Below, piece after piece: positions 6,912-11,329 of a stretch of 11,329 nucleotides of DNA. The position numbers and the translations under genes were made by a program. This stretch comes from Nostocoides sp. (GTDB lineage: Bacteria; Actinomycetota; Actinomycetes; Actinomycetales; Dermatophilaceae). The notes beneath the pieces were generated by a model, which had not been told where the DNA came from, searched no databases, and saw only the letters and a list, made by a program, of their open reading frames with translations. Every line of letters starts with the position of its first letter. Position 1 is the first letter of the stretch. The DNA is taken from the NCBI GenBank assembly GCA_016702415.1, contig JADJEA010000030.1, forward strand, positions 1 to 11,329, in the 5' to 3' direction.

Positions 6912-8150
6912 ATGTTCGAGCCGAGCAAGGACCACGAGGATTTCCGGATGCTCGTGCGCGACTTCGCCGAGAACGAGGTCTCCCCGGCACATCGCGGGAG
7001 TGGGATCGGCAGGCCTACTTCCCGGCCCACCTCGTGCCCCAGATGGGTCAAACCGGGCTGTTCGGCCTCGTCGTGCCCGCGGCATAACGGGGCAGCGCCC
7101 GCGGCGCTGACGGGAGGACTTCGGCGGCGACTTCACTATGCGTCGTTGGCCATCGAGGAGGCGGGCGGGTCGACCAGTCCATCGGGATCACGCTGTCGGC
7201 CGGTGTGGGACCGGGGATCAACCCCATCCTCACCTACGGCACCGAGGAGCAGAAGCAGCGCTGGCTGCCCGACCTCGTCGCCGGGCGAGCCTGGCCGGCT
7301 TCGGTCTCACCCGAGCCCCGACGCCGGCTCCGATGCCGGCGCGACGCGGACAAGGCAGGCCGGCGCGAACGGCTCGACGAGTGGGTCGTCGACGGGGCCA
7401 AGGCATTCATCACGAACTCCTGGGACAGCGCCCTGACCTCGGTCGTCACGGTCACCGCCCGCACGGCAACGGAACCGGACGGCTCCGCCGAGGTCAGCGC
7501 GATCATGATCCCCACCGGGACGCCCGGATTCGTCGTCGAGCCACGCCTACCGCAAGCTCGGCCCGGCACTGTCGGACACCTCACGGGCTGGGCTTCCACG
7601 GCGTTCGGGTGCCGGCGGAGAACCTGCTCGGAGAGCGGGCCAGGGTTCAAGCAGTTCCTCGGGACCACCTCGACGACGGACGGATCGCCATCAGCGCCCT
7701 CGCCGTCGGGTGCGCCTAACGGATGCTCGAGGAGGCCACGGCGTACGAAGACGCGCCTGGCCTTCGGTCGGCCGATCGGGGCCAACCAAGGGATCTCGTT
7801 CCAGATCGCCGACATCGCCGTCGCCGTGGAGGCCGCCCGGGCGCTGACCTACAAGGCCGCGTGGCTCCAGGACGAACTGCACGCCGGTCGCCGGTCCATC
7901 AGCGAGGTCCAGCACGGCCGCTTCGGTGGCCAAGGTGTTCGCTTCGGAGTGGGCCGCGGTGAACGCCACTCGCATCGCCGCCCAGGTGTTCGGCGGCAAC
8001 GGCTTCATGGAGGAGTTCCCGGTGGCCCGCTTCTTCCGCGATGCCAAGATCCTCGAGATCGGCGAGGGAACGTCCGAGGTCCAGCGGATGCTCATCGCCC
8101 GCGGCCTGGGCCTCACCGCGTGGAAAACCGGGTCGATCCACACATCATGA
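6912..8150 (+). CDS. Acyl-CoA dehydrogenase (FAD)
   Basis: Alpha,beta-dehydrogenation of an acyl-CoA with FAD, passing electrons to ETF. ATG at 6912 follows AGGGAG (6900-6905). Joined frames give MFEPSKDHEDFRMLVRDFAE, then REWDRQAYFPAHLVPQMGQT, GLFGLVVPA, AIEEAG, GPGINPILTYGTEEQKQRWL, PDLVAGRA. They continue with AKAFITNS (FAD-binding middle domain), GFHGVRVPAENLLGE, TRLAFGRPIGANQGISFQIA, AAQVFGGNGFMEEFPVARFF and RDAKILEIGEGTSEVQRMLI, ending SIHTS with TGA at 8150. The span of 412 codons is normal. The Glu of GEGT is in the position of the catalytic base of most acyl-CoA dehydrogenases; isovaleryl-CoA dehydrogenases have a small residue there, which argues against LiuA. Several frameshifts occur between 6985 and 7750. 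It probably forms an operon with accD and is controlled by the MerR protein. Confidence 0.95.
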
Positions 8151-8447
8151 GGCGTCCTCCTCCAGGGGGCAGTTTGCAGCCGGGGGGGCGCCCCCTGGGG
8201 GGGCCAGCCGGGCCGGGGCCAGGTCGCGTCAACCTGGCCTCCGGGGGTCACTTGTGGTCGGGTCGGGGAACAGACTGCCGCGCCCCCCGCCGTCGGCGCC
8301 CCCCCCCCCGCCCGCGTCCCCCCCCCGGGGGGGGGGGGGGGGGGCCCCGGGGGGGTCCCCGGCGCGCCGCGGGCGCCCCCGGGGGCCGGGCCCGGGCGGG
8401 GGGGGGGGGGGGGCCCAGACCGCCTCGCGTTCGAGGGCCCGACTGGG
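8151..8447. other. Gap between acyl-CoA dehydrogenase and accD with extreme G/C homopolymers
   Basis: No credible gene is seen in these 297 bases. From about 8281 they collapse into pure G and C runs: C11 (8299-8309), C9 (8318-8326), G18 (8327-8344), G7 (8349-8355) and G16 (8398-8413), with C-run/G-run mirror symmetry around 8326/8327. The part at 8151-8280 is also rich in G runs but more complex. No ribosome binding site for accD can be recognised. This looks like a failed base-calling or consensus region; a genuine GC palindrome that stalled sequencing is the other reading. Confidence 0.7.
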
Positions 8448-9987
8448 GTGACCCGAGGGTCGACGGACGTCCGCGAGCGGTTCGCCGCGGCATACCGGGC
8501 TTCGGCCGCACCGCTGACCGACGCCGCCGCCGCCAAGCTCGCCCAGCAGGGCAAGCTCTACGTCCGCGACCGGATCGCCCTACTCGTCGACCCCGGGTCC
8601 TTCGTCGAGGACGGTCGCTACGCCAACGCGCTCGCCGGCGACCTGCCCGCCGACGGCGTCGTCACCGGCCACGGGACCCTCGAGGGTCGGGCCGTCATCG
8701 TCATCGCCAACGACCCGACGGTCAAGGCCGGGTCGTGGGGCGCCCGCACCGTCGAGAAGATCGTCCGGGCCACCGAGACCGCGCTGCGCGAGGAACTCCC
8801 GGGCTTCTGGCTCGTCGACAGCGCAGGGGCCCGAATCACCGACCAGGTCGAGATGTTCCCGGCACGCCAGGCGCCGGGCACATCTTCCACAACCAGGTGG
8901 CCCTGTCCGGCAAGGTCCCGCAGATCCGCTGCCTGTTCGGGCCCAGCGCCGCCGGTGGGGCCTACATCCCGAGCTTCTGCGACATCGTCATCATGGTCGA
9001 GGGCAACGCCTCGATGTACCTCGGCAGCCCCCGGATGGCCGAGATGGTCGTCGGCGAGCGGGTGTCCCTCGAGGAGATGGGCGGGGCCCGGATGCACTGC
9101 AGCGGGTGTCCGGCGTGGGCGATCTGCTCGCCCACGACGACGCCGAGGCCATCGACCTGGCCCGGCACTACTTCTCCTACCTGCCCGGGTCCTGGCGCGA
9201 GCACCCGCCGAGCTACCACCCCCGAAGCCCCCGCCGCGCCGCTCACCCGGCATACCGTGCCCGAGCGCGAGAGCCAACCGTTCGACATGCACGAGGTCAT
9301 CGACGGACTGTCGACGTCGACTCGTTCTTCGAGATCAATCCCTGTATGCCGCCGAACTCGTCGTCGGGTTCGGGGCGGATACCGGCGAGTCGGTCGGCAT
9401 CGTCGCGAACAACTCGATGGTCAAGGGCGGGGTGCTGTTCCTCCGGACAGTGCCGACAAGGCGGCCCGATTCATCTGGCTCTGCGACGCGTTCTCGATCC
9501 CGTTGACTACCTCGCGGACGGCCGGGTTCACGATCGGCTCCGGAGGTCGACCTGGCGGGATCATCCGGCATGGGGCGAAGATGCGTGAAGGCGCGGTGGC
9601 CGAGGCCACGGTGCCCCAGTTCTGCGTCGTCGTCCGCTAGGCCTACGGCGCGGTGGCTCGCCGCCATGGGCGGGCCGGGGTTCATGCCCGACGCGACTTT
9701 GGCGCTGCCGACCGCGAAGATCGCCGTGATGGGCCCCGAGGCGGCGGTCAACGCCGTCTACGCCAACAAGATCGCCTCGATCGCCGACCCGGACGAACGG
9801 GCCGCGTACGTCGCGGAACGCCGCGCGGAATACGAGCAGGACGTCGACCTCGAACGCCTGGCCGCCGATCTCGTCCTCGACGGGGTCATCGAGGCCGACG
9901 CTGCGCGAGGAACGGCTGTCGGTTGCGGCATGCCGCGCCGCGCGACCGACACTTTATGAGCGCCGTCGATCGGTGCCGCCGGTCCAG
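8448..9987 (+). CDS. accD: Acyl-CoA carboxylase beta subunit (carboxyltransferase)
   Basis: Transfers CO2 from biotin on the alpha subunit to an acyl-CoA. From GTG 8448 a clean frame reads VRERFAAAYRASAAPLTDAA, later VDPGSFVEDGRYANA, WGARTVEKIVRATETAL and WLVDSAGARITDQVEMFP. After a frameshift: FGPSAAGGAYIPSFCDIVIM (oxyanion-hole glycines), MYLGSPRMAEMVVGERVSLE, EMGGARMHC. The C-terminal half has GESVGIVANNSMVKGGVLF, ADKAARFIWLCDAFSIPL, GIIRHGAKM, AEATVPQFCVVVR, AAMGGPGFMPDATLALPTAK and GPEAAVNAVYANKIASIADP. About 510 codons, close to the usual 515-535. TAG at 9638-9640 replaces the Lys codon expected in the conserved RKAYGA motif. The tail RRRSVPPV resembles the usual end of this subgroup, but its stop codon is missing, so 9987 is approximate. 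Substrate (methylcrotonyl-, propionyl- or another acyl-CoA) is undecided. Confidence 0.95.
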
Positions 9988-10005
9988 GAGGCCCCCGCGA
10001 TGGGC

Positions 10006-10037
10006 GTCCGCGGGGCCCGGCCTCGTCCGCCGCGGAC
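10006..10037 (+). terminator. Perfect 8-bp stem after accD, possible terminator
   Basis: GTCCGCGG (10006-10013) pairs exactly with CCGCGGAC (10030-10037) across a 16-base loop, about 20 bp past the end of accD and 40 bp before the next start. There is no T-tract, which is common in high-GC actinobacteria, so this is a candidate only. Confidence 0.4.
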
Positions 10038-10078
10038 AGCCCCCACGGGGAACCGGCGGCCCCCAATGGGCCAGGGTC

Positions 10079-11329
10079 ATGGTTGCACCGCGTGGTGCAC
10101 CGGTCCACTTCGCCGAAGTCGCCGGGACGAGCACGCCGACCACCCCGCGGCTGTGGGATCCGGGTGTGGTTCGTCCTCGCCCCTCTATGCCGTGACCCGC
10201 GGGATCGACGCGGTGTTCTTCCAGGTCATGCAGAGCTGGCAGGTCGCCCTCGGTCGGGAAAAACGGGGTCGCCAGGGTCCTCTACCCGACGCCGGCCGCA
10301 CCCGGGTACTTCGTCGTCACCGCCAACTGGGACGGTCAGTGGTACCACGAGATCGCCGATATCGGGTATCCCGTGCCGCTGCCGACCGGCGCCGACGGTG
10401 CTGTCGAGCAGAACCCGTGGGCGTTCTACCCCGTGTTCCCGCTGCTGGCCCGTCTCGTCATGCGGGTGACCGGTCTGGACTTCTACGCGGCGGGTTCCAG
10501 TCTCTCCTTGGTGCTCGGCGCGCTGGCGATGCTCGCCTTGTTCCGGCTCGTCGACGAGGCGGTGGGTCGCTGGTCGGCCATCGTCGCCGTCGTCGGGACG
10601 ACGACCTACCTCGCCGCACCGGTGTTGCAAACCTCCTACACGGAGTCGGCGGCCCTGCTCGTCGTCGTGCTCACCCTCATGGCGCTGCGTGCCCGCCGAT
10701 ACGTGCTCACCCTCGTCGCCCTCGTCGTGCTCGCCCTGACCCGCAACATCGTCCTGGCCATGGCGCCGGTCATGCTCGCCCACTTCGCCATCCGATGGCT
10801 GCGCCGGGACGTCGAGCGTTTCCCGCGCCGTCACCAAGGCGTGGTGCTCGCCCTCGCCGCGGCCAGCGTGGCACTGACCTGGCTCTGGCCCACGATCGTC
10901 GGGCGGGTCACCGGTGACTCTGACGGGTACACCCGCACCATGGCGGCCTGGCGGGTGATCGCCTCGGAGGTCAAGCTGCACACGTGGATCGACTACCTCA
11001 AGTACGACTACGGGTATGCCGGGTGGGCCTTTGCGGCCGTCTCGGTGGTCGTCTTCGTGGTCTCAAAATGCTCACCCCACCGGACCCAGCGGTGGGGGCC
11101 CGAACTGTGGGGCTGGGCGGGGGCATACCCGGCATACCAGGTGCTCGTCACGGGGATCGGACCGTCGCGGGTTCGCTACGCGCTGTTGGCCTTCCCTTCG
11201 CCTTGCTCGTGGGGTGGTTTCTCAACCTGCGGTGGTGGCGGCGTTGGCGAGTGGGTGGCCAGCCTCGTCGGTGTCGGCTGTCGTCGGGTGGCGCTGCAGG
11301 GCTGGTGGATCTGGAACTACTGGATCATC
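10079..11329 (+). CDS. Polytopic membrane glycosyltransferase, GT-C / PIG-V-like mannosyltransferase
   Basis: Integral membrane protein resembling the actinobacterial PIG-V-like (GT-C) mannosyltransferases, which use polyprenyl-phosphate sugars at the outer face of the membrane. A proposed ATG at 10079 opens MVAPRGAPVHFAEVAG; frameshifts near 10150, 10190 and 10255 join it to WFVLAPL (first span) and AVTRGIDAVFFQVMQSWQVA. From 10268 one long clean frame reads ANWDGQWYHEIADIGYP and NPWAFYPVFPLLARL, the loop-1 motif with WD acids and the FYP-FPLL segment. Helices follow, such as LSLVLGALAMLALFRLV, SAALLVVVLTLMAL, LTLVALVVLALTRNIVLAMA and GVVLALAAASVALTWL. Frameshifts near 11192 and 11260 precede VALQGWWIWNYWII at the edge, a typical end, so only a few residues are missing. 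Acceptor unknown. Start confidence is low. Confidence 0.82.

Larger units (their letters stand above)
3430..11138. repeat. Dispersed over-represented octamer GGCATACC / GGTATGCC
   Basis: Eight exact copies: GGTATGCC at 4889, 6420 and 11013; GGCATACC at 6255, 8489, 9249, 11122 and 11131. Four more share the 7-base core GGCATAC/GTATGCC at 3430, 4693, 6378 and 9344. Copies are in coding and non-coding DNA, in more than one reading frame and both orientations. Role unknown; the enrichment is discussed in the findings. Confidence 0.6.

Noticed and set aside
8327..8413. G-quadruplex regulatory element for accD
   Set aside because: Possible in principle, but the neighbouring C runs and general error load make an artefact more likely; reported as a finding about quality instead.
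7691..8554. Minus-strand open frame of 287 codons opposite the dehydrogenase end and the G/C tract
   Set aside because: Its product is Pro/Gly/Arg low complexity with no motif; the plus strand carries clear homologous protein.
7205..9640. An 811-residue open frame spanning the acyl-CoA dehydrogenase, the G/C tract and most of accD
   Set aside because: It joins pieces of two separate families through a low-complexity Gly/Pro/Arg stretch. The dehydrogenase has its own stop at 8150 and accD its own start at 8448, so the fusion is produced by frameshifts.
6429..9987. Complete leucine degradation (liu) cluster
   Set aside because: No HMG-CoA lyase or methylglutaconyl-CoA hydratase in the window, and the dehydrogenase has the EGT glutamate not expected in LiuA.
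1..11329. CRISPR arrays, insertion sequences, prophage genes, tRNA or rRNA genes
   Set aside because: I found no spaced direct repeats, transposase motifs, or recognisable tRNA/rRNA sequence on either strand.

Overview
The window looks like ordinary chromosomal DNA of a high-GC actinobacterium. The GC content is very high, several genes start with GTG, and the phospho-sugar mutase / purine nucleoside phosphorylase / LpdA-type flavoprotein group is also found together in Mycobacterium tuberculosis (pmmB, deoD/punA, lpdA). An Intrasporangiaceae-like member of the Micrococcales is my guess, not something the sequence proves. The main difficulty is quality. Every recognisable gene is split over two or three reading frames by small indels, some conserved residues are substituted, and implausible homopolymer runs replace conserved coding sequence. 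Damage is worst in positions 1-3000 and 8150-8450 and lightest after about 10270. I read the genes by joining homologous stretches across frames, so boundaries are approximate wherever I say so.

Layout. Minus strand 1-1463: start of a phospho-sugar mutase (runs off the left edge), preceded by a purine nucleoside phosphorylase. Plus strand 1499 to about 2985: an LpdA-type NAD(P)H-quinone dehydrogenase, divergent from the phosphorylase. Minus strand about 2954-4798: the acyl-CoA carboxylase alpha subunit (biotin carboxylase plus biotin carrier domain), convergent with lpdA. Plus strand 5007 to about 6073: a Roadblock/LC7 protein followed by two tightly spaced unrecognised genes. Minus strand 6074-6804: a small membrane-anchored protein and, upstream of it, a MerR-family regulator. 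Plus strand 6912 to about 9987: an acyl-CoA dehydrogenase and an acyl-CoA carboxylase beta subunit, divergent from the MerR gene. Plus strand 10079 to the right edge: a polytopic GT-C / PIG-V-like glycosyltransferase.

How the genes work together. The carboxylase beta subunit (8448-9987) needs a biotinylated alpha subunit, and the gene at 2954-4798 encodes one. With the acyl-CoA dehydrogenase and the LiuR-like MerR regulator they suggest a regulated acyl-CoA oxidation and carboxylation pathway, as in branched-chain amino acid, odd-chain or methyl-branched fatty acid catabolism. The substrate cannot be fixed from sequence. The phosphorylase and mutase form a nucleoside-salvage pair: ribose-1-phosphate released by the first can be a substrate for a mutase of the second type.

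I found no CRISPR array, transposase, phage gene, tRNA or rRNA, and no clear new biological system. Most worth a second look are the unrecognised Roadblock-led gene set, a strongly over-represented octamer GGCATACC, the candidate MerR operator, and the quality artefacts that hide the genes.
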